From Gammaproteobacteria bacterium (lineage in GTDB: Bacteria > Pseudomonadota > Gammaproteobacteria > Steroidobacterales > Steroidobacteraceae): a DNA stretch of 36,414 nucleotides. Within the stretch, counting starts at the first letter, position 1; each line of letters starts with the position of its first letter. The position numbers were made by a program, and so were the translations under genes. The stretch spans positions 1 through 36,414 of the forward strand of contig JASHPX010000371.1 of the NCBI GenBank assembly GCA_030037905.1. The letters are read 5' to 3'. Below, in pieces: positions 8,426 through 17,028 of this stretch. Under the pieces are notes generated by a model, which was given only the letters and a program-made list of their open reading frames with translations, was not told where the DNA came from and did no database searches.

Positions 8426-8470
8426 ATTAGACTAATCACGATTAACCTAATCCTGATTAGGCTAATTGGA
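8426..8470 (+). promoter_or_regulatory. Three 15-bp tandem repeats of ATTAG-N-CTAAT before the DUF234 ATPase
   Basis: Consecutive 15-mers read ATTAGACTAATCACG (8426), ATTAACCTAATCCTG (8441) and ATTAGGCTAATTGGA (8456). Each unit is itself an inverted repeat (ATTAG/CTAAT). The array sits in an AT-rich pocket and ends 6 bp before the proposed GTG start at 8477. Probably a binding array that represses or autoregulates the ATPase gene. The rest of 8326-8476 is the divergent spacer to the SMP-30-like gene, with no firm promoter call. Confidence 0.6.
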
Positions 8471-8476
8471 CACCCC

Positions 8477-9982
8477 GTGTTTATCGGGCGCCACAGCGAG
8501 CTCGAGGCCCTGCGAGAGGAACTCACGTCCTCCCGCGCCTCGCTTTGCGTCGTTTACGGCCGTCGCCGTGTCGGCAAGTCGACGCTGATCCGGCAGGCCG
8601 CCCAAGGCTCCTCATACGTACTCTATCAAGCGACCCGGGTCACGGCTTCCTTGAACCTGGAGGCATTCAAGCTGGAGATCGTCCGGGCGCTCGGCACGGA
8701 TGAGTTGCTCACGGGCGTCACCGACTGGTTGGCAGTGTTGCACTACCTCGCACGTGAGGCCGAGCACCGCCAGGGATTGATCGTCCTGCTGGACGAATTC
8801 CCGTATCTGGCCGATGCGGACCCTGCCCTACCCTCGATCATTCAGAAATTCTGGGACTCCGGAGCAGCCCGAGCTGGAAACCTGAAGCTGCTGCTCTGCG
8901 GCTCGGTGATCGCCCAGATGCAGGAGCTGCTCGCCGAGCGCAACCCACTGTACGGACGCAAGACCTTGGCGCTGGACCTGACCCCCTTGTCGCTGCGGGA
9001 AGCGGTGCAATTCGTGCCGCGCTACAGCCCCGCGGACAAGCTACTCACCTACGGAATATTCGGCGGCATCCCTTTCTATCTGCAACTTCTCGATCCGCAA
9101 GCGCCACTGCGAGACAACGTCGTAAGGCTGCTGCTGACTCCGACGGGGAGCCTCGTAGATGAGCCGGTTGTTCTGCTGCAATCCGAGCTGCGGGAGATCC
9201 CCAGATACGCCAGCATTCTCGCGGCCATCGCGGACGGCTGTACGAAGCATGGGGAAATCATCGGCAGAGTGAAGGAAATCGGGGATTCGAAGGCTCTCGG
9301 GCCGTATCTTGCGAAGCTGGAGCGGATGAGATTGATCCGCGTCGTCAGATCCATGGATACGACCCCACGAGAGCGCGACCGCCGCTACTTCATCGCCGAC
9401 CCATTGATCGCCTTCTGGCATCGTTTCGTGCAGCCGAACCTGTCCAGCATCACCCAGGGCTTCGGATCCGAGGTCTGGAGGCACTCGATCGCCAATCATC
9501 TGGATACATTCATGGGGTGGATGTTCGAAGAGATCGGTCGCGAACACGCCGCTCGATACTCTCAGGAGGATTTCTCCGCGCCTGCCCAGGAGATCGGCCG
9601 CGTATGGCAAGCCGATTACGACATCGACATCGCGGGGCGGCTGCTGGATGGATCCATGCTGTATGGGGAATGCAAATGGTGGGAAGGCCTCGTGGGCGAA
9701 AGCGTCCTGGATGGACTCATTGATCATGCGACACGTACCCATTACGGTCGTAATAACGACAGACGTCATTTCGTCCTGTACGCCAAAAAGGGGTTCACTG
9801 GCGCGCTGCGCCGGCGGGCGGGCACCGAGCCTGGCGTCGTTCTGCATACGCCCAGATCCATGCTCGGCGCGAACCGCGCGTCCCGGCTCAAGGGCGATTC
9901 GGGCGATGCTCACGGCCGAGCCGCTTCGGCGCGGCGTGGGCGAGCGCGGAGGCCCTCGGTTGACGGGCCGGTTCGCCGCTGA
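8477..9982 (+). CDS. Orphan AAA ATPase of the DUF234 type with a PD-(D/E)XK-like C-terminus
   Basis: 501 aa from GTG 8477 (VFIGRHSELEALREEL), the conventional start of this family; the long upstream extension in the ORF track overlaps the repeats and is unlikely. Walker A is GRRRVGKS, Walker B LIVLLDEFPYLA, and a sensor-like LLLCGS follows. A winged-helix region lies around residues 290-350, and the C-terminal domain has DYDIDIAGR and YGECKWW, the D...ExK pattern of a nuclease-like fold. The cellular role of these ATPases is not established; many resemble mobile or defence-like selfish genes. The last ~30 residues (Arg/Gly/Ala-rich, after VVLHTPRSML) look like read-through past a lost stop. 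Convergent with the permease at 9999; 16 bp separate them. Confidence 0.82.
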   Translation: MFIGRHSELEALREELTSSRASLCVVYGRRRVGKSTLIRQAAQGSSYVLYQATRVTASLNLEAFKLEIVRALGTDELLTGVTDWLAVLHYLAREAEHRQGLIVLLDEFPYLADADPALPSIIQKFWDSGAARAGNLKLLLCGSVIAQMQELLAERNPLYGRKTLALDLTPLSLREAVQFVPRYSPADKLLTYGIFGGIPFYLQLLDPQAPLRDNVVRLLLTPTGSLVDEPVVLLQSELREIPRYASILAAIADGCTKHGEIIGRVKEIGDSKALGPYLAKLERMRLIRVVRSMDTTPRERDRRYFIADPLIAFWHRFVQPNLSSITQGFGSEVWRHSIANHLDTFMGWMFEEIGREHAARYSQEDFSAPAQEIGRVWQADYDIDIAGRLLDGSMLYGECKWWEGLVGESVLDGLIDHATRTHYGRNNDRRHFVLYAKKGFTGALRRRAGTEPGVVLHTPRSMLGANRASRLKGDSGDAHGRAASARRGRARRPSVDGPVRR

Positions 9983-9998
9983 TCAATCATCCCCGTCC

Positions 9999-11219
9999 TC
10001 ACACCGTCCGCGTGGCTTCGGCCGGGGGTACGGAAGCGGCGCGCAACGCCGGCCGCAGTGCTGCGAGCTGCCCCAGAACGAGAATAATCGCCACGCCGAC
10101 CAGCAGATACACGACCGGCAGGCGAGCCATGGCGAGCTTTTCGACCATCCACAGATTGGCGCCTAGCGCCAGCGCCACGCCCAGGAGCGCACCTGCAGCG
10201 CTGATGAGCAGCGTCTCGGTCTGGAAGTGGCGCATGATCATCACGCGCGTGGCACCCAATGCGCGGCGGATACCGATCTGCCGACGCCGCTGCGCGACCC
10301 AGTGGCTCGCCAGTGCGACGATACCGCAGGCCGTGACCGTGAGCAGCATCGCGCACACCAGCGTCAGCACCACGGCGAGTCCGCGCTGGCCCCGATAGGC
10401 GGCACGGCGGGCAGCGGTCAGCGCCTGGACTTTCTCGATGATGCGCCCGCGGCTGATGGCAAGCAGCGCCGCCGGTGCGGCCTTCATCGCGCCTGCGATC
10501 GCCCCCGGACGCACGCGTACCACGTAGAAATTGGATGGGCCTAATAACCGGTAGGGCAGCAGTGCCGCGTTATCGATGAGCGCCGGTGGCGCCGTGGGCC
10601 ACGGAACCTGCAATCGATCGACCACCCCGATGATCGGCGCCGTCTGCGAGGTCGGCATGATGGTCACCACGCGGCCGAGCACGTCGCCCCCGGGGGACAG
10701 CTCGTCGGCAAGCGCTCGGGTGACGATCACACCGCGCAGGGGCTTGCTGGACATGCCGGTGAAATTCTCGATCTCGCTGGGATCGAAGTTCCGGCCGGCC
10801 ACGAGGCGCAGCCCGAGAGTACGCAGGGTGTGCTCATCGCCGAAATACGCCGCCGCCTGGGTCAGTGGGCGGTGCGCATCCGGATGCAGCGTAAACATGT
10901 ATCCCCAGCCGCTGTTCTCCAGCGGATAACTGTTGGTGACGTAGGCGTCGATCACGCCCGGCAGCGAACGCAGGGCCTCGACGTCGGCCTGCGCCAGCGA
11001 GCGCACCTGAGTACCGGTGAGGGTCCAGTCGTTGGAAACGACGAAAATATCCGCCTCATCGACGCCACTGGGGCGGGCCATCAGCGCCAGCTGGTGCTGC
11101 ACGATGAACAGCGCGTTGCCCAGAATCGCCAGGGTGATCGCCATCTGGAGTGCGATCAACCCCGCGCCGATGCGGTTGCGGCGCAGGGCGGAGAGGATCG
11201 GAGGCAGATCCAGGAGCAT
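9999..11219 (-). CDS. MacB/FtsX-type ABC permease, short type (pair 2)
   Basis: 406 aa from ATG 11219 (MLLDLPPILSALRRNRIG), the position matching other short copies; the track's 447-aa version adds out-of-family sequence. TM1 is at about 18-40, the motif SGVDEADIF ... SNDW opens the periplasmic core, and GRNFDPSEI follows mid-domain. The C-terminal FtsX unit has QRRRQIGIRRALGATR and three TM segments, ending PPAEATRTV. It starts 4 bp after the long partner's stop and is the last permease of the big array before the accessory island. Confidence 0.9.
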   Translation of the reverse strand: MLLDLPPILSALRRNRIGAGLIALQMAITLAILGNALFIVQHQLALMARPSGVDEADIFVVSNDWTLTGTQVRSLAQADVEALRSLPGVIDAYVTNSYPLENSGWGYMFTLHPDAHRPLTQAAAYFGDEHTLRTLGLRLVAGRNFDPSEIENFTGMSSKPLRGVIVTRALADELSPGGDVLGRVVTIMPTSQTAPIIGVVDRLQVPWPTAPPALIDNAALLPYRLLGPSNFYVVRVRPGAIAGAMKAAPAALLAISRGRIIEKVQALTAARRAAYRGQRGLAVVLTLVCAMLLTVTACGIVALASHWVAQRRRQIGIRRALGATRVMIMRHFQTETLLISAAGALLGVALALGANLWMVEKLAMARLPVVYLLVGVAIILVLGQLAALRPALRAASVPPAEATRTV

Positions 11220-11223
11220 GTTC

Positions 11224-12555
11224 TCACGGTGCCTTGAGATATTGGACCGGTGGTACCCGCGCCGCGCGCCACGTGGGATACAGGCCCGCCAGCAATGTCG
11301 CGCCGACCGCCAGCGCGATGGCGATGGCCACGTCGGCGCCATCGAGCCGCGTCAGGGCGGTGGAAGTCTCGGGCAGCAGCCCCGTGCTGCTCGCAAGACC
11401 CAGCTTGGTGAGCGTCAACCCGAGCAGGCCGCCGCCTAGCCCGATCATCGCCGCCTCCATCAGGCACTGGGCGAACAGCGCGCCGCGGGCGGCGCCCAAG
11501 GCACGCCTGACACCGAGGCTGCCGGAGCGGCCGAGAAACTTCACCAGCAGCAGCCCCATGGCGTTGAGCAGGCAGACCGCGAGGAAGCCGAACGACACGG
11601 CCACCAACAGCCGCACGTCCCCGTTCACGACGTGGTGATAGGTGAGCCACTGCGGCACGTCTCGCAGGGCAATACGGGACGGCCACGTGAAGCGGCCGGA
11701 CTGACGCTGAGCAGCGGTGTAATTCAGCAGAAACTGCCGGTAGTGGCGCACGTCAGAGCGTGTCGGCAGCTCCACCCAGAACTGAATCCACACGCATTCG
11801 GTGTGCAGCAACGCCTGCAGTCCCGAGCCGATCACATTGCGCCCGCAGGTTACCCTGACGCCGACGTGTGCGGCCTGATAATCCATGCTATTGGTGAACG
11901 GCACGAAGGCCTGCTCTGAATCGCCGAAAGCGTCGAATCCCAGGTCGTAAAAGCGCGGCGTGGCCGCCCAGTCGGCGATCACGCCGGCGACGGTATAGTC
12001 TTCATCACCCAGCCGCAGCGTTTTGCCGAGACTATTGATTCCGCCGAACAGCCGATCATTGAGCGCACGCGTGATCACGACGCGCGGCGCATGCGCGGCG
12101 TCGTCAGCGGCGCTCCAGGGCCCGCCGTAACGAAACGGCACGTCGAACATCGCGAAGAAGTCGGCGTACGTTGCACGCACCGGGATCTCGAACGCTGCCT
12201 GGCGCGGATCGGGTGGGATCAGCGAGAGCTGCAGCTCGTACATGGCCGCCTGGCGCTTTGCGGCATGTGCACGCATCAGCGCCGTCGCGTCCATGTAGGT
12301 CAGCGCATCAGGCAGGCGATCATCCGTCCGCGCAGCCCCGGGACCCGAGCCATTCACCGGCCCCCAGTTATCGATCTGTGGAGCGAACAGCTGTGTCGAC
12401 TTCTGCGGTATCGGGTCCCCCGACATGGCACGCAGAATCGTCAGCATCGTCATCGAGGTGCCGATGCCAACGCCGATCGCGATGATCACGAGCGCGGTCA
12501 GGATCGGATTGCGGCGCAGACCGCGTAGTGCGAGGCTCAGGTAGTAGCTGAACAT
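11224..12555 (-). CDS. MacB/FtsX-type ABC permease, long type (pair 2)
   Basis: 443 aa starting MFSYYLSLALRGLRRN, with a strong GGAGGTGA ribosome-binding site. TM1 is at about 18-42, then QLFAPQIDNWG, PFRYGGPW, NDRLFGGINSLGKT, and the conserved cysteine pair (VTCGRN ... HTECVW). The C-terminal FtsX domain has GVRRALGAARGALF. Uses standard long-type architecture and is followed 4 bp later by its short partner. Inference: heterodimer partner of 9999-11219. Confidence 0.9.
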   Translation of the reverse strand: MFSYYLSLALRGLRRNPILTALVIIAIGVGIGTSMTMLTILRAMSGDPIPQKSTQLFAPQIDNWGPVNGSGPGAARTDDRLPDALTYMDATALMRAHAAKRQAAMYELQLSLIPPDPRQAAFEIPVRATYADFFAMFDVPFRYGGPWSAADDAAHAPRVVITRALNDRLFGGINSLGKTLRLGDEDYTVAGVIADWAATPRFYDLGFDAFGDSEQAFVPFTNSMDYQAAHVGVRVTCGRNVIGSGLQALLHTECVWIQFWVELPTRSDVRHYRQFLLNYTAAQRQSGRFTWPSRIALRDVPQWLTYHHVVNGDVRLLVAVSFGFLAVCLLNAMGLLLVKFLGRSGSLGVRRALGAARGALFAQCLMEAAMIGLGGGLLGLTLTKLGLASSTGLLPETSTALTRLDGADVAIAIALAVGATLLAGLYPTWRAARVPPVQYLKAP

Positions 12556-12570
12556 GGCCTCACCTCCACC

Positions 12571-13794
12571 TCAGCCCGCTCGCGCCGCCACCGCCGGTGG
12601 CACCGCCGCCGCGCGCAACGCCGGCCAGAGCGCTGCGAGCTGGCCGAGCGCCAGCACGGCCGCGGTGCCGGCTGCGAGATAGCCTGGCGGCAGGCGCAGC
12701 ATCGAGAAGCGCGCGACGAGCCACAGATTCCCCGCCTCCGCCAGAGCGACTCCGGCCGCGATGCCGGCCGCCGTGATCAACAGGTTCTCGGTCTGGAAGT
12801 AGCGCACGATCGCCGGCCGCGTTGCCCCGAGCGCCCGGCGGATGCCGATCTGTCGCCGCCGCTGCGATACCCGGTAGCTCGTGAGCCCGACGATGCCCCA
12901 GGCCGTGACGGCCAGCAGGGCCGCGCACGCCAGCGAAAGAATCACGGCAACGCTGCTATCGATGTGATAAACCCCGCGGCGCACATCCGCGAGCGTCTCC
13001 ATCCCGGAGACGGCCCGTGCGCGGTCGATGCGGAATAGCGCGCGCTGCGCGCTGGTCATGACGGTGGCAACGTGGCCGGGCTGGGCGCGCACCAGGTAGT
13101 CGGGTTCGGAGCCGGCACGATACGGAACCAGCACTGCGTTGTCTGCGGCCCGCGCCAGGGCCGCCATCGTGACCGCCTGCAGCTGCTGGACCACCCCGAT
13201 GATGGGAGCGGAGATCGATGTGGGCTCGAGCACCGCCACCCGTCCAACCACGTTGCCGTGCGGCGCGAGCCCGCGCGCCACGGCCTGCGTGACGATGATC
13301 CCGTCCAGCCTATTGGAGCGACCGCTGGCAAGGATGCTTTCATCCACGATCTCCTCGGGCTGAAAGTTGCGCCCCGCGACGAGCTTCAGCCCGAGCGTAC
13401 GCAACGCGTGATCATCGGCGTAGTAGGCTCCGGCAAACACGCCGCGCCGCGGCTCGTCCGGGTGCAGCGTGACACCGAGTCCCTGAATCGGGCCGCCCAA
13501 GGGATACGTCTGGGACACCGTGGCATCCACGACTCCGGGCAATGCGCGCAGGGCGGTCAGATCCGCCTGCACGCGCGCCGCCGCGTCCGTCGGGTGACCG
13601 GCCCAGCGGTTCTCGATCACCAATACATCCGCCTCGTCGCTGACCCCGCTCGGCCGCTCACCGAGCGAGAGGCGCTGCTCGACGATGAACAGCGCGTTGC
13701 AGAGAATGGCGAGCGTCACTGCGATCTGCAGGCTGACGAGGACCGCTCCGGCCTTCTGACGCCACATCGACGCGAGAATGGGTCGCAGCTGCAT
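12571..13794 (-). CDS. MacB/FtsX-type ABC permease, short type (pair 3, PLGG subtype)
   Basis: 407 aa starting MQLRPILASMWRQKAG; GAGGT lies 7 nt upstream of ATG 13794. It has a one-residue insertion in the short-type motif (SGVSDEADV) and NRWAG, then DATVSQTYPLGGP, shared only with the short permease at 31578-32810, which marks a subtype. C-terminal FtsX loop QRRRQIGIRRALGATR; ends PPAVAARAG. Its stop is 15 bp before the next long gene. Confidence 0.9.
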   Translation of the reverse strand: MQLRPILASMWRQKAGAVLVSLQIAVTLAILCNALFIVEQRLSLGERPSGVSDEADVLVIENRWAGHPTDAAARVQADLTALRALPGVVDATVSQTYPLGGPIQGLGVTLHPDEPRRGVFAGAYYADDHALRTLGLKLVAGRNFQPEEIVDESILASGRSNRLDGIIVTQAVARGLAPHGNVVGRVAVLEPTSISAPIIGVVQQLQAVTMAALARAADNAVLVPYRAGSEPDYLVRAQPGHVATVMTSAQRALFRIDRARAVSGMETLADVRRGVYHIDSSVAVILSLACAALLAVTAWGIVGLTSYRVSQRRRQIGIRRALGATRPAIVRYFQTENLLITAAGIAAGVALAEAGNLWLVARFSMLRLPPGYLAAGTAAVLALGQLAALWPALRAAAVPPAVAARAG

Positions 13795-13821
13795 GGACGG
13801 TACCTCGACTCCTCGTCCGCG

Positions 13822-15162
13822 CTATTGCGCCTTGAGCTGCCAGGCCGGCTGGACCCGGGTGGCTCGCCACGCCGGGTACAGCCCGGCGATCAGTGCCGCC
13901 GCAATCGCCAGCGCCACGGCGATCAGCACATCGGCGCCGTCGAGCCGGCCCGGGCTCGATAGGTCACGGCCGAGCAGCAGGCCGCCGGCCGCGAGACCGA
14001 GCGTGGTCAGCGCCAGACCGATCAATCCGCCGGCAAGCCCAACGATGCTCGCCTCCGCCAGGCACTGCGCGAACACCGCGCGGCGATTGGCCCCGAGCAC
14101 GCGGCGCACACTCAGGCTCGCAGAACGCGCCAGGAACTTCGCCAGCATCAAGCCCATGGCGTTCAGCAGGCAGACCAGCAAAAAGCCAAACGAAACCTCC
14201 ACCAGGATGTTCACGCTGTCCGGTACCACGTGGTTGTAGGCGAGCCATTGGTGCACATCCCTGAGTGCGATCCGCGGCAGCCAATCGAAGCGTCCGTCGC
14301 GCTGCTGCGCCAGGACGTAACCGCGCAGAAACGAATGGTAGCGGCGCACCGCGGCGGCACCGGGCAGCTCGGCCCAGTACTGGATCCAGATGCACTCCGA
14401 ATGCAGCAAGCCGCTCCAACCGGCTCCCGCTCCCTTGCCGCGCGTGCTGCAGCCCAAGGACTCGGTAGGTCCCAGCTGCTGATCGACGGCGTCGTTGAAT
14501 GGCAGCAGCAGTTGCTCGGCGCCACCGAAGCCGAAGGTGCCGCCCGCTGTATTCAAGTCGTAGAACCGGGGCATCGGAGCCCAGCGCCGCAGCACTCCGA
14601 CGACCCGATAGGGCCTCTCGCCGAGCACCAGGGTTCTGCCCACGCTATCGCCGCCGCCGAACAGCCGGTCGTCGAGAGCCCGGCTGATGACGACCACGGC
14701 CGCATGCGCCTCGTCCTCGGCCGAGTTCCACGGCCCGCCGTATTCGAACGGTACGTCGAACATCGGGAAGAAATCGGCAAACGTGGCGCGCGCACCGGCC
14801 TGAAAGGGATAACGCTGCGCATCCGGAGGCGTGACCACGAGTTGCGTTTCGTACATCGCCGCCTGTCGCGGGGCCGCGTGGGCACGCATGAACCCCATGG
14901 CGTCCTGGTACGTCAGGTTGGTCGGCAGACCATCGCTGGACACTGGCCGGGCCTGCGTATTCCCCAGCCCCCAGTTATCGATCTGCGGCACGAACAGCTG
15001 CGAAGACTTGCGCGGGATCGGGTCGCCGGACGCCGCCCGCAGGATCGCCAGCATGGTCATCGAGGCGCCGATCCCTACACCGATGGTGGCGATCATCAGT
15101 GCCGTCAGCACGGCGTTGCGCTCGAGGCTGCGCAGCGCGAGGCTGAGGTAGTAGCGGAACAT
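13822..15162 (-). CDS. MacB/FtsX-type ABC permease, long type (pair 3)
   Basis: 446 aa starting MFRYYLSLALRSLERN, with AAGGA upstream. Motifs in order: QLFVPQIDNWG, PFEYGGPW, DDRLFGGGDSVGRT, cysteine pair (LGCSTRG ... HSECIW), FtsX loop SVRRVLGANRRAVF, ending QPAWQLKAQ. It resembles the long permease at 32827-34155 (both have FVPQIDN and ECIWIQ/NCIWIQ), and their short partners share a subtype too, so the pairs look co-duplicated. A 34-bp gap separates it from the permease remnant upstream. Confidence 0.9.
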   Translation of the reverse strand: MFRYYLSLALRSLERNAVLTALMIATIGVGIGASMTMLAILRAASGDPIPRKSSQLFVPQIDNWGLGNTQARPVSSDGLPTNLTYQDAMGFMRAHAAPRQAAMYETQLVVTPPDAQRYPFQAGARATFADFFPMFDVPFEYGGPWNSAEDEAHAAVVVISRALDDRLFGGGDSVGRTLVLGERPYRVVGVLRRWAPMPRFYDLNTAGGTFGFGGAEQLLLPFNDAVDQQLGPTESLGCSTRGKGAGAGWSGLLHSECIWIQYWAELPGAAAVRRYHSFLRGYVLAQQRDGRFDWLPRIALRDVHQWLAYNHVVPDSVNILVEVSFGFLLVCLLNAMGLMLAKFLARSASLSVRRVLGANRRAVFAQCLAEASIVGLAGGLIGLALTTLGLAAGGLLLGRDLSSPGRLDGADVLIAVALAIAAALIAGLYPAWRATRVQPAWQLKAQ

Positions 15163-15196
15163 GCCTTCTTCCTTTCAGGCGGCCCCTGCCTGCCCT

Positions 15197-15328
15197 TCAC
15201 ATCGCCCGCGTGGCTTCCACCGGTGGCACCGAGGCGGCGCGCAGCGCAGGCCAGAGCACGGTGAGCTGGCCGAGCGCGAGCACGATCACGGCTCCGGCGA
15301 CGAGGTAACAGTCGTCCAGCCGCGGCAT
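15197..15328 (-). pseudogene. C-terminal remnant of a short-type permease
   Basis: The last 43 codons (MPRLDDCYLVAG ... LGQLTVLWPALRAASVPP) match the final TM segment and tail of the other short permeases, then homology stops abruptly at about 15328. Upstream in-frame sequence is unrelated. It is positioned exactly where the short gene preceding the long gene at 13822-15162 should end. The rest of that gene and its long partner are gone, replaced by the DUF4143 ATPase segment. Confidence 0.8.
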
Positions 15329-15541
15329 ATCGAAGCCTGACTCGGGCGCTTCGGTTTCGAGGAGCTGCCGTTCGTCGCCCTCAGGGGATGATCGTGCGCT
15401 TGATCCACCTGGAGCGCAGCGGCATCGCCGACTGATGCATTGGCGTTCGACACCTCTGCCCAAAAGCAAGCTGTGTGCCAATTCAAAGTGGCGTGTATAC
15501 CTTTGACTCTATGGTCGGAAATGACAAGTCATGCCCGGAAT

Positions 15542-15571
15542 GTTGTCCGCGGACACTGCGGACAACTGTCC
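15542..15571. other. Nested TGTCC/GGACA inverted repeats in the junction region
   Basis: GTTGTCCGC (15542-15550) and GCGGACAAC (15558-15566) form a perfect 9-bp stem with a 7-nt loop. The same bases also read TGTCC-gc-GGACA and GGACA-ac-TGTCC, so two overlapping dyads exist. It lies 51 bp past the ATPase stop, so it could be a 3' hairpin (no U-tract) or an operator. The rest of 15329-15621 shows no gene I can support. Confidence 0.4.
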
Positions 15572-15621
15572 GAAAGCATCGTCGAGACGAGCGCGCATCT
15601 TCCCGACTGTCCATCTTCAGA

Positions 15622-16911
15622 TCAGGGCCTCACCACGCTCGCCGGAAACGACCAGAGGACAGAGAGCGGCAGGGCGAGCCGGGCCGGCCCGAAAGAAAGG
15701 GTCTGCTCCCCGAGATAAATCACGAAGGCTGTTCCTCGGTAGGACTTGCCGGGACCGTCCGCGAGAAACCAGTCCATGTGCCGGAAGTCCTCGGAGCCGA
15801 CGGTTGTCGATGCCTTCACTTCAAACAAAGCAAGCAAGCGACCGGGCGCCTGAGCCACGATGTCCACTTCCCGGGCGTCGTGGCGCCAGTGATAGAGTTG
15901 CCAGCGCCGCTTCAGGAGCGGCAGCGATTTCTCGAGCTCGCAAAAGACGAAGGTCTCCAAGATGTGACCCAGCGCCGCCGGATCGGCTCGCAGGCCGAAA
16001 CTGTGCGAGTCCTCACCGCGCAGCGCGGTGGCGCATCCGGTGTCCATGAAATGCAGTTTGGGCGATCTCACTTCCTTGCGCGCGCCGGACGCGGTCCACG
16101 CGCCGAGACGGTGCACGATGCCGAGACGGGATAGCGCGTCGAGATAGGCATTGATGGTCTCTTGGCGTGCGCCGAGAGCGGCGCACAGCTTGGCGACGTT
16201 GAGCTCCTCGGCTGTGCGATGGGCGAGCTGCTGGATCAGCCGCCGCAGGGTATCGGGCTTGCGAATGGGCGCGACCGGCGCGACATCCCGCTCCACGATG
16301 CTGTCGACATAGGACTCATAGCGGGCCATCCGATCCCGATCCTCGAGTCCGCGGATCTCGGCAAATCCGCCCCGAACCAGCAGATCGATCGCCTCTTGGC
16401 GTGCGAAGCGTCTGGAAACCGGCACATCGGCCGGGGAGACGGCCGCCTCCGCGGCAAGGTCGAGCAACCGGCAGGGACCGGCGCGCCGGATCTCGGCGGC
16501 GCTCAGAGGCCACAGCCACAAAGTGATGACCCGGCCGGCCAGGGAATCGAATGCCTTGGGCAAAGTGAAGATATCCGAGGAGCCGGTGAGAACGAACTGA
16601 CTCGCGCGGCGCTCCCGGTCCACGATGCGCTTGAGGGCAAGCGTGATCCGGGGCAACCGCTGAACCTCATCGACGACGATCGGCAAACCCGGTTTTGCAC
16701 TGGCCGATAGGATGCTCAATTGGCCATAGGGATCGAGCCCCAATGAGGCCAAGAGCGCTTCGTCGTCGAGGTCCAGGAATTCGGCTGCCTGCAGCATGTC
16801 CCTCACCAATGTCGTCTTGCCGCTCTGGCGAGGTCCCACGACATTGACGACGCGGCTCGTGCACAAGGCCGCTGTGAGCCTCTCGGTAAGGTGCCGGGGG
16901 ATCAGCGTCAT
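15622..16911 (-). CDS. Orphan AAA ATPase of the DUF4143 type
   Basis: 429 aa from ATG 16911 (MTLIPRHLTERLTAAL), the usual family start; ATG 16932 would add seven residues and lies within the first upstream repeat. Walker A is GPRQSGKT, Walker B LPIVVDEVQRLP, and FVLTGSSDIF is sensor-like. A helical linker region follows (ETINAYLDALSRLGIVHRL), and the C-terminal DUF4143 domain contains HDAREVDIVAQ and ALFEVKAS, a D...ExK nuclease-like pattern. Function is not established for the family. It sits between two permease gene ends, next to a permease remnant, so its arrival coincided with loss of a permease pair. Confidence 0.85.
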   Translation of the reverse strand: MTLIPRHLTERLTAALCTSRVVNVVGPRQSGKTTLVRDMLQAAEFLDLDDEALLASLGLDPYGQLSILSASAKPGLPIVVDEVQRLPRITLALKRIVDRERRASQFVLTGSSDIFTLPKAFDSLAGRVITLWLWPLSAAEIRRAGPCRLLDLAAEAAVSPADVPVSRRFARQEAIDLLVRGGFAEIRGLEDRDRMARYESYVDSIVERDVAPVAPIRKPDTLRRLIQQLAHRTAEELNVAKLCAALGARQETINAYLDALSRLGIVHRLGAWTASGARKEVRSPKLHFMDTGCATALRGEDSHSFGLRADPAALGHILETFVFCELEKSLPLLKRRWQLYHWRHDAREVDIVAQAPGRLLALFEVKASTTVGSEDFRHMDWFLADGPGKSYRGTAFVIYLGEQTLSFGPARLALPLSVLWSFPASVVRP

Positions 16912-16925
16912 GCCGGCATTGTGAC

Positions 16926-16987
16926 AAAACATCTATTAGTAATAAAGAAAAACTTCTATTACGTGACTAGAAAAACTTCTATTACGT
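16926..16987 (-). promoter_or_regulatory. Three 23-bp-period repeats before the DUF4143 ATPase
   Basis: Plus-strand copies: AAAACATCTATTAGT (16926-16940), then two exact copies of GAAAAACTTCTATTACGT (16947-16964 and 16970-16987). The common C of each is at 16930, 16953 and 16976, exactly 23 bp apart. The AT-rich block directly precedes the ATPase start on the minus strand and stands out from the GC-rich surroundings. Likely an operator array or promoter region. Confidence 0.6.
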
Positions 16988-17028
16988 AGCCTGTGGCGCA
17001 GCGAGGCCATCCAAGCCGCAGCCTCCCC

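Noticed and set aside
8180-8476. N-terminal 99-codon extension of the DUF234 ATPase ORF
   Set aside because: Overlaps the divergent SMP-30-like gene, its spacer and the 15-bp repeats; family proteins start at the FIGRHSEL motif.
16926-16987. CRISPR array
   Set aside because: Only three short repeats with 5-8 nt between them; no spacer-length variable segments and no cas genes.
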